Shown: positions 9,256 to 17,453 of the stretch, piece after piece
Layout of the letters: each line of letters begins with the position of its first letter
Numbering within the stretch: the first letter of the stretch is position 1
DNA from: Mycolicibacterium llatzerense
GTDB taxonomy: Bacteria; Actinomycetota; Actinomycetes; Mycobacteriales; Mycobacteriaceae
Assembly (NCBI RefSeq): GCF_000878195.1
Contig: NZ_JXST01000011.1
Span: 80,032-144,031 of the forward strand
Reading direction: 5' to 3'
Length of the DNA stretch: 64,000 nucleotides
The notes under the pieces: generated by a model
Told to the model about the DNA's origin: nothing
Database searches by the model: none
Seen by the model: the letters and a program-made list of their open reading frames with translations, nothing else
Made by a program: the position numbers and the translations under genes

Positions 9256-9330
9256 GGCGGTTCCTTCCCCATCAGAAGCTGTTGGGACGAAGCTACCGTC
9301 ACCCGACCAAGTTTGTGCGCTGCCGCTCGG

Positions 9331-9765
9331 TCAGTGCTGGGTACCCAGCGAGCAGAACGACAGGACGACGGTGGCACCGAACGATGTCGACAACCGGGCT
9401 TTCGTCTCAGCCTCTTGCTGCGTCTGAGCCACGCCGGTGCCCCACATGAGGCTGTGGTTGAACGGGTTGGGACTCGTCGCGAGCGCGGCGCACTCGTTGT
9501 CTCCCCACACCACGATCCGGCAGTCGGTACCACCCTTGTTGAGGCAGTAGCCCACGGCGTCGTACTTGGCCTGGTTGGCGTCCAACAGGCTCTGGGTGTA
9601 ACCCCACTGCCCGGTCGCAGGTGAGAAAGCGATGGCGAGATAGCGGTTGACGGCGGCCGTGGCCGGACCGGCGGAACCGAGCGCACCGGCGATGGCACCG
9701 GCAGCGACCAGGGCAGCTGCGGCGGCTGACCGGCGCCGTACCGAGGGGACGAGCTTGGTGGTCAT
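9331..9765 (-). CDS. Secreted DUF4189 domain protein
   Basis: A 144-residue exported protein. Residues 1-38 are a signal peptide with a basic start (TKLVPSVRRRSAAAAALVAA) and an AxA site near TAA/AVN. The mature part has the DUF4189 pattern: YLAIAFSPATGQWGYTQSL with a Tyr/Trp core, then YCLNKGGTDCRIVVW and a C-terminal FGATVVLSFCS, with four Cys that could pair. DUF4189 proteins are small secreted repeats found in actinobacteria and proteobacteria; their function is unknown. ATG 9765 has AAGGAGAACGCC directly upstream. Confidence 0.8.
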   Translation of the reverse strand: MTTKLVPSVRRRSAAAAALVAAGAIAGALGSAGPATAAVNRYLAIAFSPATGQWGYTQSLLDANQAKYDAVGYCLNKGGTDCRIVVWGDNECAALATSPNPFNHSLMWGTGVAQTQQEAETKARLSTSFGATVVLSFCSLGTQH

Positions 9766-9873
9766 GGCGTTCTCCTTAGCTGATCGGTGCCTCTGTAGGC
9801 CCCGTTCACTACCTAGGAGCGATGATCAGCCGCCATTCCCGCACTTTTTCGGAACGAATTTTCTGACGGTCGG

Positions 9874-11793
9874 CTAGATGTCCGGAATCCGCTCCGGATG
9901 CAGCATCTCGGCGTAGCGCAACTGCTCGGGAATCCCGAAACCGTCGACCAGCACTTCGGCGTAGGGCCGCAGCTTGCGGCAGCGGTCATTGATCCCTGCG
10001 GTGACAGCCTTCGCCCGGTCCATGGACAGGAAGCGGTGCTCGATGTACCACGCCTTGTCAGCATCGATCACCGACAGCGCGTACAGATCGCAGACGAGGC
10101 CGAAAATCTCGCGGGCCTCAGGATCGGGGCACGCGTCGATGCCGGCGGCGAAGGACTCGAACACGATGCGGTCGATGTGCGCCGACGCCGCGTGCAACAC
10201 ATGGTCCTGCACGGAGTTGAACGCCTCGAACGCGCTCATCTCTTTGGAATTGGCCTGCAATCGGCGGGCCACCGTCGACAGCAGATAGTCGGCCCGGTCT
10301 TCCATCATCTTCGCCTGGGTGCCCCGGTTGAAGAGGCTGCCCGCTTCCTCGTTGTCCTGCCGGGTGTCGAGCAGGCTCTGCAGGATGGTCTCGGTGCCGG
10401 TGCTCCGGCGCACGCGCTCGCGGGCCGTGCTGGTGGCGAACTTCACCCACTCGAACGGGCTCATGCCCTTGATGTCGTCGGCGTACTCGGTGAGCAGGTG
10501 TTTGGCCACCAACTGGGTCAAGACGTGGTTGTCACCTTCGAAGGTGGTGAACACATCGGTGTCGGCCTTGAGCGCGATGAGCCGGTTCTCCGCCAGATAG
10601 CCTGCGCCGCCGCACGCTTCGCGGCATTCCTGGATGGCGTGGGTGGCGTGCCACGTCGCCGCCGCCTTGAGACCCGCGGCCCGTGCCTCGAGTTCGCGCT
10701 GCACCTCGCCGTCGGGTTCTTCGACATCCTGCAGATCATGCAGGTCCGACACCAACTCGTTCTGCGCGAACTGCAGCGCGTACGACTTCGCGATCAACGG
10801 CAGCAGTCGACGCTGGTGCACGAGGTAGTCCATGATGAGGACTTCGTCGTCGGTCTTCGGCGCCTCGAACTGCCTGCGCTGCAACGCATACCGGGTGGCG
10901 ATGTCCAGTGCGACGCGGGCGGCGGCCGCGGCGCTCCCGCCCACCGTCACCCGGCCGCGGATCAACGTGCCGAGCATGGTGAAGAACCGCCGGTTCGGGT
11001 TGTCGATCGGCGAGGTGTACGTCCCGTCCTCGGCGACGTCGCCGTAGCGGTTGAGCAGGTTCTCCCGCGGGATCCGCACATGATCGAACTGGATGCGGCC
11101 GTTGTCGACCCCGGGCAGCCCGCCCTTGTAGTGACAGTCCGAGGTCCGGATACCGGGCAGGTCGTTGCCGTACTCATCACGCAGCGGCACCATGAAGCAA
11201 TGCACGCCCTGGCTCTCGCCACCGGTGATCAGCTGCGCGAAAACCGCTGACACCTGGGCAGATTCGGCGGCACCGCCGATGTAATCCTTGCGCGCGGTGG
11301 GAGTCGGGGAATCGATGACGAATTCCCGAGTGGCCGGATCGTACGTCGCGGTGGTCTCCAGGGACTGCACGTCACTGCCGTGCCCGGTCTCCGTCATTCC
11401 GAAACAGCCGACCAGATCCAGATCGATGGCCTTGCGCACGTACGCCTCGTGATGGCGTTCCGTGCCCAAATTGTCGATCGCGCCGCCGAACAGACCCCAC
11501 TGCACCCCGGCCTTGACCATCAGCGACAGGTCGCTCATGGCGAGCATCTCGATGCGGGCGATGGTCGCGCCCGCATCGCCGTTGCCGCCGTGGCCCTTGG
11601 CGAAGGCATCCTCGGCGGCGCCCCGCGACGCCATGTACTTCATCTGCTCGGTGACCTTGGCTCGGGCCACCGCGGTGTCCGGGGTGTAGTGCGGCTTGAA
11701 CAGGTCAACCGAAAGCTCTTGCCGAATACGGTCTTTCACCTCGCGCCAACGCCCGTCGAGGGCATAGCGGAGATGTTCGGCGGTCGTCGTCAC
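9874..11793 (-). CDS. Acyl-CoA oxidase
   Basis: A 639-residue flavoprotein of the peroxisomal-type acyl-CoA oxidase family, larger than acyl-CoA dehydrogenases (about 380). GTG 11793 is chosen because GGAGGGG lies seven bases upstream. The N-terminal domain has the flavin-binding stretch GCFGMTETGHGSDVQSLET, the middle domain ends in NRRFFTMLGTLIRGRVTVG, and the ACOX C-terminal domain begins around residue 480 with YLLSTVARRLQ. The region ACGGAGYLAENRL near residue 400 is the FAD dimer loop, and FTTFEGDN follows, where the catalytic Glu of oxidases lies. It oxidises a fatty acyl-CoA at C2-C3 with O2, making H2O2. It is the last gene of the alpha-dioxygenase/P450 operon, 47 bp after the P450. 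Confidence 0.92.
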   Translation of the reverse strand: MTTTAEHLRYALDGRWREVKDRIRQELSVDLFKPHYTPDTAVARAKVTEQMKYMASRGAAEDAFAKGHGGNGDAGATIARIEMLAMSDLSLMVKAGVQWGLFGGAIDNLGTERHHEAYVRKAIDLDLVGCFGMTETGHGSDVQSLETTATYDPATREFVIDSPTPTARKDYIGGAAESAQVSAVFAQLITGGESQGVHCFMVPLRDEYGNDLPGIRTSDCHYKGGLPGVDNGRIQFDHVRIPRENLLNRYGDVAEDGTYTSPIDNPNRRFFTMLGTLIRGRVTVGGSAAAAARVALDIATRYALQRRQFEAPKTDDEVLIMDYLVHQRRLLPLIAKSYALQFAQNELVSDLHDLQDVEEPDGEVQRELEARAAGLKAAATWHATHAIQECREACGGAGYLAENRLIALKADTDVFTTFEGDNHVLTQLVAKHLLTEYADDIKGMSPFEWVKFATSTARERVRRSTGTETILQSLLDTRQDNEEAGSLFNRGTQAKMMEDRADYLLSTVARRLQANSKEMSAFEAFNSVQDHVLHAASAHIDRIVFESFAAGIDACPDPEAREIFGLVCDLYALSVIDADKAWYIEHRFLSMDRAKAVTAGINDRCRKLRPYAEVLVDGFGIPEQLRYAEMLHPERIPDI

Positions 11794-11840
11794 AAGGGTC
11801 CCCTCCGTGGCACGGTCGCGTTGACGACCGAATGGTCCAT

Positions 11841-13151
11841 CTAGCGTTCGATGCTGATGCCGTACAGATCGATACTGTGCGGCAGTGACTTCTGCGGGTT
11901 CAGCGTAGCCCCGCGCAGCACCGGAGTGGTCCCCTTCAACACGTGCGCCAGGAAGGCCTGTCCGAGGAACACCGACAAGCCCGCGCCCGGGCAGCCCTGC
12001 GGGCCGTGACTCAAGAAGTTGTACGACCAGTCGCTCCCCGCATCCCCGCTGACCCACTCACCCGGTGAGAACCGGTCGGCGTACGGGATCCGGTCCCGGT
12101 TCCGGTGGTTGAAGACGTTGTAGATGAGCACCTGCTTCCCCTCGGGCAGCACTGCACCACTGGGGAATTCGATGTCCCGGGTCGCGACGCGGCCGAACAA
12201 CCCCGTCGTCGGCCACAGCCTCATGGTGTCGAGCAGGCACCCGCCGAGGTACTTCAGCGAGGCGATGCCCTGCCCCGACGCGATGTCGGCCGACTCCAGT
12301 TCCGCCCGCACCTCGCGCAGCTGCTCGGGGTGGGTGGACAGCACCGCGAGGGCACGGAAAGCGTTGGCCGCCAGGGTGTCCCCCATCGCGAACAGCCAGT
12401 GGATCACCTGGCTCGCGGGACTCGCGGTCTCGGGCGGGGTGGTCTCCGCGATGAGCGCAGCCAGGCTGTTTGGCTCCGGGTTTTGCAGATAGGACTCGAT
12501 GTGCGACAGGAATTCCGGATATCCCGGCGCGGGCTCGCCGGGCATGCCGTTGCCCGCCGACATCAGTTCGCTGAGCTGGGAGGTGAGGCGGGTGTCGTCG
12601 GCGGCCTTGTCCCCGAACACCACACACCGGGTCAGTCGCTGGAATGCGGCATTCCAGTCCGACCACTTCAGCACCCCGGGCTCGAGGCCCGCCACCGTCT
12701 GCGCGACCTTCTCGACGAACGCCTGCGCCAGTCGGTGCACCGGGTGCCCGGTGTCCAGGACTGCTTCGGCGAACCGGCGGCGGTCCTCCCACGGCTGACC
12801 GCGGGAGATGGTCAGCGCATCCGGCTGGAACGCCGCCATGCCCTCGCGTTTGGGCTTAGGGTCGGAGGCGAACGGGTCGGGCGACCCGCCCAGCACGAAC
12901 TCCAGATCATCAGGGTGGTGCACCAGCAGCGCCTCGTCGGCGACGACCCGGACGTAGAACGGGCCGGGGCCGTAACTGCGCACCATGCCTTCGACCAGCT
13001 GGTATCCCAGATAGTCCGAACTCAGCCCAGATGCGATGCGCGTGGGCAACTCTCGCTTGTTGAACAGTCCCAGAAGGACATTCGGCACACCGATCTGGGC
13101 GGTGAACCGAACACCTTCGACGATGGATGCGTGCGGGAAATCCTCGGCCAT
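11841..13151 (-). CDS. Cytochrome P450
   Basis: A 436-residue soluble P450. The haem-thiolate motif FLSHGPQGCPGAG places the axial Cys at 387; the I-helix oxygen-binding site is MGDTLAAN (256-263); the PERF-type segment RFSPGEW starts at 360. The ExxR motif of the K-helix reads LLDTMRLWP, so Asp308 stands in place of the nearly invariant Glu while Arg311 is kept. There is no membrane anchor. It starts six bases after the alpha-dioxygenase stop, so the two are translated from one message. In fungal psi-factor-producing oxygenases a haem dioxygenase and a P450 are fused; here they are separate adjacent genes, which suggests the P450 rearranges or hydroxylates the fatty-acid hydroperoxide made by its neighbour. 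Electron partners are not encoded nearby, consistent with a hydroperoxide-using P450. Confidence 0.92.
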   Translation of the reverse strand: MAEDFPHASIVEGVRFTAQIGVPNVLLGLFNKRELPTRIASGLSSDYLGYQLVEGMVRSYGPGPFYVRVVADEALLVHHPDDLEFVLGGSPDPFASDPKPKREGMAAFQPDALTISRGQPWEDRRRFAEAVLDTGHPVHRLAQAFVEKVAQTVAGLEPGVLKWSDWNAAFQRLTRCVVFGDKAADDTRLTSQLSELMSAGNGMPGEPAPGYPEFLSHIESYLQNPEPNSLAALIAETTPPETASPASQVIHWLFAMGDTLAANAFRALAVLSTHPEQLREVRAELESADIASGQGIASLKYLGGCLLDTMRLWPTTGLFGRVATRDIEFPSGAVLPEGKQVLIYNVFNHRNRDRIPYADRFSPGEWVSGDAGSDWSYNFLSHGPQGCPGAGLSVFLGQAFLAHVLKGTTPVLRGATLNPQKSLPHSIDLYGISIER

Positions 13152-13157
13152 TGTTCG

Positions 13158-14966
13158 TCAGCCCCAGGGCAGGTAGGCGCGGACAGAGTCGGCCAACTGC
13201 ACCACCGGGTTCTTCTTCCCCGGCACCGGTGCACCCAGCTTCGGCCACGGCGCGAACACCCGCTCGACGTCGCCGATCACCGGATCCAGCTCCGGGTAGT
13301 GCCGCAGCATGACGTCCTTCATCGTGTTGTTGTTCACCCAGTCGAACCCGACCTGCGTGTACACCTCGGGCTTGAAGTCGTTGGTGAAGAACCGGTCGCT
13401 CTTGAGCCGGCGCGACGCCATCAGGATGAAGATGCGGAAAGCGGTGTCCGAGAAGCCGAATCCCTTCGGCGGCTGCTCGGCCTGCATGCCGATCTGCAGG
13501 TCGACGGCGTCGACGTCGCCGTTGTAGACCTCGTTGATCTCCCGCGCCCACTGCTTGTTCGGGGTGATGTCGTCGATGGTCTTGCGGCGCGGCATCCGCA
13601 ATGCTTCACGGAAGTCGTTGTAGCGCGGCACACCTCGCTCGCGGTCGCGCACGATGTCGAGGGTCGCGAGGTCGGTGACCTGCCCGTCGACGCGCTTGAG
13701 GTTGCGCAGCGCGTTCGGGTAGTTGTGCAGGCACACGGCACCGGCGCTGGCCAGGCCGAACGAGTACCACATGTCGCCCATCTGGATTTTGTCCATGAAG
13801 TCACGCGTGTAGCTGCCCTGCAGCTGGGTGAAGTCCGCCTTGACCAGGTGCTCACCGGACTCCAGCGAGAAGAAGTTCCAGTCGTCCGGGATCAGCGGGT
13901 GCATCCGGTAGACCGAGACGAACTCCTCGGTCAGCGAGAACGGCGCCGCGTGGTGATCGGTCGGTGAGCCGAGGATGCCCGAGATCGCCTCGTTGTCGCT
14001 GATCCGGCCGAACTTCTCCTGGAACGTCTCCCCCAGTGCGCCATACCAGTTCGCGTTCATGCCGATCTGCAACGCGGGGTGGCGCAGCACGCACGGTGTC
14101 CACTCCACGGTGTGGATCTTGGCGATCAGCGCCGAGACGACGAGCACCCCGATCTCGAAGAGGCGCTGGTCATCGAAGCTCGGGTAGGCCTTCTTCAGCG
14201 CGTCGCAGACGGCGTTGTGCTCACGCGCGAACATGGTGTGCAGCAAACCGGTGCCGACCCAGTAGTTCTCTTTCATACCGGTCAGGTCGATACCCGGAAT
14301 GTCGCTCTCGGGCAGGCGGCCGTTCGGGTCAACCTTGACCTTGCCGTCGGCGAAGGTCCGGACCTCCGACTGGCGTTCCTTGCCACTGCCGTAGACCTGG
14401 GAGCCGTCCCACCAGTGCGTCTCCGCGTTGGCGAAAACCGGTGCGGGACAACCATCCGCGATCTCGCCGCGCAGCGGAATGGTGCACCGGATCTTCATCG
14501 GGTTCTCGGGGAACTGGTCGTCGGCGCTCAGCGGGATGTCGATGGTCTTGTCGGGCACCCCGTCGCCGTGGAAGAACCAGTTGTGGTTCTCGAACTGCAG
14601 CCATGCGGCGGCGAGGGCGTTGATGATGCCGGCAGGCTTGAAGTCGTCGCGGGCCATGAGCTTGCGGCTGATGACGCGCGGATCCGGCTTGAGGAGTCGC
14701 TTGACGTCGGTGACGGTCATCGACAGCGGCACGTTGCGCCCGAAGCCGGTGCCCTTGGCACCCATATGCGGATCCTGGAGATCGTTCCAGGTGCCGTCAG
14801 GCTGACGAGCGCGGCGCACCTCGTCGTTGGGCTGGCCCAAGTCGTCGGACGGCCGCATGCCGTAGGCCTCGTACAAGTTGTGCTCGCGCAGCTCATCGCG
14901 GGTCTTCGCCAGCGCGTTCAGCTGCAGCAGGAGAGAGGGGTATTCGTGCCACTGGGACGGAATCAT
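13158..14966 (-). CDS. Fatty-acid alpha-dioxygenase-like haem peroxidase
   Basis: A 602-residue haem protein of the animal peroxidase/cyclooxygenase superfamily, closest in pattern to plant alpha-dioxygenases. The distal haem His is His128 in WLQFENHNWFFHGD; WWDGSQVYGS, the FAREHN segment at 247-252 and ALIAKIHTVEWT with MNANWYGALGE follow in family order. EFVSVYRMHPLIPD holds Tyr353 (radical-forming catalytic Tyr) and His356 (proximal ligand). The end KGFGFSDTAFRIFI, ASRRLKSDRFFTNDF and GFDWVNNNTMKDV also follows plant alpha-DOX. The family inserts O2 at C2 of fatty acids to give 2-hydroperoxides that lose CO2 to the aldehyde one carbon shorter. No signal peptide. Second gene of a four-gene operon with a P450 and acyl-CoA oxidase. 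Substrate and exact product are inferred. Confidence 0.88.
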   Translation of the reverse strand: MIPSQWHEYPSLLLQLNALAKTRDELREHNLYEAYGMRPSDDLGQPNDEVRRARQPDGTWNDLQDPHMGAKGTGFGRNVPLSMTVTDVKRLLKPDPRVISRKLMARDDFKPAGIINALAAAWLQFENHNWFFHGDGVPDKTIDIPLSADDQFPENPMKIRCTIPLRGEIADGCPAPVFANAETHWWDGSQVYGSGKERQSEVRTFADGKVKVDPNGRLPESDIPGIDLTGMKENYWVGTGLLHTMFAREHNAVCDALKKAYPSFDDQRLFEIGVLVVSALIAKIHTVEWTPCVLRHPALQIGMNANWYGALGETFQEKFGRISDNEAISGILGSPTDHHAAPFSLTEEFVSVYRMHPLIPDDWNFFSLESGEHLVKADFTQLQGSYTRDFMDKIQMGDMWYSFGLASAGAVCLHNYPNALRNLKRVDGQVTDLATLDIVRDRERGVPRYNDFREALRMPRRKTIDDITPNKQWAREINEVYNGDVDAVDLQIGMQAEQPPKGFGFSDTAFRIFILMASRRLKSDRFFTNDFKPEVYTQVGFDWVNNNTMKDVMLRHYPELDPVIGDVERVFAPWPKLGAPVPGKKNPVVQLADSVRAYLPWG

Positions 14967-15023
14967 GTTGTCGCCGTTTCTCTTTCGAAGTTTGTCGGTG
15001 GTCGTCGGATCATCTGAGGTCCG

Positions 15024-15674
15024 TCAGCGAGGCGTGCGCAGCGCAAAATATCCAATCTTGCTGTACCGGTCGGAGCCGGTATTGAACAGAATCTTGCCGA
15101 GGTAGACGCCGGGTACCAGCTCCACCAGTTCGTCGCGAATGCTGCGGATCACCAGGCGCGGGTTGGATTCCACGTTGGCGTAGTCGATGACCATCACCTG
15201 GCGGTCGGGGTCGTCCTTACCGGCCTCGACGTACGTGGCGAAATCGAAAGCGAGTTTGCCGGATTCGGCGTCACGCATCGAGTACAGCGGCCACAACAAT
15301 TTGCCGACCAGGCCAGTGCTGCGGGTCAGCCGGTTGTCTCCCGTACCACTGTCCGAGTCGAAGCGTTTGCCTTGCCACGGCATCCACAAGGCCGTGACAG
15401 CCCGGGTCACGGTGTCGAGAGCCGGGTTCGTTGTCGTCATGACCAGGATGCCCTCCGTCGGGCCGTCCAGATCGACCGGCGGTGTCCCCAACCGGAAAAG
15501 GTCGTTGAGCTGCGCTTCGGCTGCGTCCGCATCGTTGTCGGCCAACGTGGACAGCTCGACGATCCAGCTCCATGCCGAGTCAACTGCCCCCGATTGACCC
15601 TCCGCCGCCGATTTCCGCAACCACGCCAACCTGTCGTCCGCAGCGGAACTCGCGGCAGTTTCTCGTTCGCTCAT
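15024..15674 (-). CDS. Unrecognised protein, first gene of the alpha-dioxygenase operon
   Basis: About 216 residues from ATG 15674 (an in-frame start nine bases earlier is possible). I do not recognise the family. It is soluble, has no signal peptide, and falls into a helical N-terminal third (DDRLAWLRKSAAEGQSGAVD) and a beta-rich remainder with LDGPTEGILVMTT, GKLAFDFATYVE, RQVMVIDYANVESNPRLVIR and VPGVYLGKILFNTGS, which reads like a small ligand-binding barrel. Repeated aromatic and aliphatic residues would suit a lipid carrier. It lies 57 bp upstream of the alpha-dioxygenase gene and is the promoter-proximal gene of the operon, so a role in binding or processing the fatty acid or its oxidised product is likely but unproven. 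Confidence 0.7.
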   Translation of the reverse strand: MSERETAASSAADDRLAWLRKSAAEGQSGAVDSAWSWIVELSTLADNDADAAEAQLNDLFRLGTPPVDLDGPTEGILVMTTTNPALDTVTRAVTALWMPWQGKRFDSDSGTGDNRLTRSTGLVGKLLWPLYSMRDAESGKLAFDFATYVEAGKDDPDRQVMVIDYANVESNPRLVIRSIRDELVELVPGVYLGKILFNTGSDRYSKIGYFALRTPR

Positions 15675-15750
15675 CGGCACCATTTCCGTTGAATATCGAG
15701 CACCCGCGGAGCATGATAGTGATCTGCGCCACTCTTCGGGGGCATTTCAA

Positions 15751-15760
15751 GACGATCGTC
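15751..15760. promoter_or_regulatory. Palindrome in the divergent tetR/alpha-dioxygenase region
   Basis: GACGATCGTC is a perfect 10-bp palindrome midway between the two divergent start codons (15674 minus and 15856 plus). It is a candidate operator for the neighbouring, now disrupted, TetR regulator. At 10 bp it could also be chance in GC-rich DNA. Confidence 0.3.
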
Positions 15761-15972
15761 CAAACTTTGCCGCCGAGTGCAGAAGTGCCTGCTCAGAGGA
15801 ATAGACTTAGAATTTCCCGCCAGTTCACTGACACCTCATCTGCCACTGGAGCCCTGTGGATACCCCTTCGAGCCGCGTTGCTGGGCGACTCACGGGTCCG
15901 CGCGGGCAAAAGTTCGCTGCGCGCCGTCAGGCGCTGGCCACCCAGGCCACCAGTGGGCTTGCCGAGCTCGGT

Positions 15973-15981
15973 TTCGCGCGG
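15973..15981 (+). repeat. Left copy of the 9-bp target-site duplication
   Basis: TTCGCGCGG, identical to 17445-17453, immediately left of the IS. In the uninterrupted tetR gene it encodes Phe-Ala-Arg. A 9-bp duplication suits the IS256 family, which makes 8-9 bp repeats. Confidence 0.9.
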
Positions 15982-17444
15982 GAGAAATAGTCAAATCCTG
16001 TGGATCGAGGGTCGTCAGGCGACCTCGGACACTGGGGTGTCGGGCGATGGTTCCGGGGTGATGTCGACCGGACGTTCGAGGAGCTTGCCCTGGTGGAACA
16101 CTGCGCCGGCCCGCACCAACGCCACCAGGTGTGGTGCGTTGACCGCCCGCCACCGCGACTGCGCTGCTTCGATCAGCTTGTAGGCCATCGCCATGCCCGC
16201 CGCCCGTGATCCCGGGCCCTTGGTCACCCTGGTCCGAAGCCGAACCGTCGCGAAGGTCGATTCGATCGGGTTCGTGGTGCGTAGATGCACCCAGTGCTCG
16301 GCGGGATACCGGAAGTACTCGAGCAGCACGTCGGCGTCATCGACGATTTTCTTCACCGCTTTCGGGTACTTCGCGCTGTAGTCACGTTCGAACGCTGCGA
16401 TCGCCAACTGCGCCTTGTCGATGTCCTCGGCCCCGATGATCTCCTTCATCGCCGCCAACGCACCCGGATGCGCCGATTTCGGGAGTGCAGCAAGAACGTT
16501 GGCTTGTTTGTGGAACCAGCAGCGTTGTTCGCGGGTGGCGGGGAACACCTCCCGCAGTGCCCGCCAGAATCCCAAAGCTCCGTCCCCGACCGCGAGCGCC
16601 GGCGCGCGCATCCCGCGGCGGCGGCAATCCCGCAGCAGGTCCGCCCAGGACTCGGTGGACTCTCGGTAGCCGTCGGCCAGGGCGACGAGTTCCTTGCGGC
16701 CGTCCGCCCGCACCCCGAGCATCACCAACAGGCAGAGCTTTTCCTGCTCGAGCCGGACTTTCAGGTGGATGCCGTCGACCCACAGGTACACGTAGTCGAC
16801 CTGCGAGAGGTCCCTGGTGCCGAAGGCCTTCGCCTCGTCCTGCCACTGGGCCGTGAGCCGGGTGATCGAGGATGCGGACAGTCCGGCGCCGGTGCCGAGG
16901 AACTGTTCGAGCGCCGGCCCGAAGTCACTGGTTGACAGGCCGTGCAGGTACAGCAGCGGCAGCACCTCCGATACCTGCTCGGACTTGCGAGCCCAGGCGG
17001 GCAGGATCGCCGAGGAGAACCGCTTGCGCTCGCCGGTATCGGGGTCGATCCGCTTGTCGTTCACGCGGGGCGCCTTCACCGCCACCGCACCCGCCGAGGT
17101 CACGACCTCACGTTCGGCGTGGTATCCGTTGCGGACCACCAGTCGGTGGCCGTGTTCGTCGACCTCACCGGCATACCGGGCTACATAGTCGGCGACCTCG
17201 GCCTGCAACGCCGCGGCCAGCATCTGCCGGGCACCGTCGCGGACGATCTGGTCGAGCAACGACCGGCCCGCACCGGCCGCATTGCGGGTCTCGTTGGAGT
17301 CGTCGTTGTTGTCTACTACCGTGAGCACGGGCGTGCCTTCCCGCCAGCGCGCCAACGCTGGTCTTGATCAGAATTCGGATTCCTTGCAGATCATCTTCCG
17401 GGAAGGCACGCCCGCCCGGGATCCACAGGTTCTGATCATTGCTC
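15982..17444 (-). mobile_element. Intact IS256-family insertion sequence, 1463 bp
   Basis: One transposase gene bounded by imperfect inverted repeats. The left end (15982) reads GAGAAATAGTCAAATCCTGT and on through GGATC; the right end, read inward from 17444, is GAGCAATGATCAGAACCTGT then GGATC. About 20 of the first 25 bases match. Perfect 9-bp direct repeats flank it. Undamaged ends, an open transposase frame and an unmutated duplication point to a recent insertion and a possibly mobile copy. It sits inside a TetR regulator gene. Confidence 0.93.
16015..17328 (-). CDS. IS256-family (mutator-type) transposase
   Basis: About 437 residues from GTG 17328 (MLTVVDNNDD as the likely N-terminus). 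The DDE triad is Asp185 in VDGIH, Asp249 in VGDGALGF and Glu356 in NPIEST, with the CWFHK motif at 270-274 between the second Asp and the Glu, all as in the family. Length (about 400-440) is normal and there is no internal stop. The enzyme cuts and pastes or copies the element by binding its terminal repeats. It is transcribed away from the interrupted tetR gene, on the strand opposite to it; 116 bp of its upstream region up to 17444 contains the right inverted repeat and presumably the promoter. Confidence 0.95.
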   Translation of the reverse strand: MLTVVDNNDDSNETRNAAGAGRSLLDQIVRDGARQMLAAALQAEVADYVARYAGEVDEHGHRLVVRNGYHAEREVVTSAGAVAVKAPRVNDKRIDPDTGERKRFSSAILPAWARKSEQVSEVLPLLYLHGLSTSDFGPALEQFLGTGAGLSASSITRLTAQWQDEAKAFGTRDLSQVDYVYLWVDGIHLKVRLEQEKLCLLVMLGVRADGRKELVALADGYRESTESWADLLRDCRRRGMRAPALAVGDGALGFWRALREVFPATREQRCWFHKQANVLAALPKSAHPGALAAMKEIIGAEDIDKAQLAIAAFERDYSAKYPKAVKKIVDDADVLLEYFRYPAEHWVHLRTTNPIESTFATVRLRTRVTKGPGSRAAGMAMAYKLIEAAQSRWRAVNAPHLVALVRAGAVFHQGKLLERPVDITPEPSPDTPVSEVA

Positions 17445-17453
17445 TTCGCGCGG
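17445..17453 (+). repeat. Right copy of the 9-bp target-site duplication
   Basis: TTCGCGCGG directly after the right inverted repeat; the tetR reading frame resumes at 17454 with GCC-AGC-ATG. Confidence 0.9.

Noticed and set aside
9874..12057. 727-codon frame of the acyl-CoA oxidase
   Set aside because: The first 88 codons overlap the P450 gene in another frame; GGAGGGG before GTG 11793 marks the true start.
12105..13967. 620-codon plus-strand frame over the P450 and alpha-dioxygenase genes
   Set aside because: Antisense to two clear haem-enzyme genes with intact motifs; composition is of a shadow frame.
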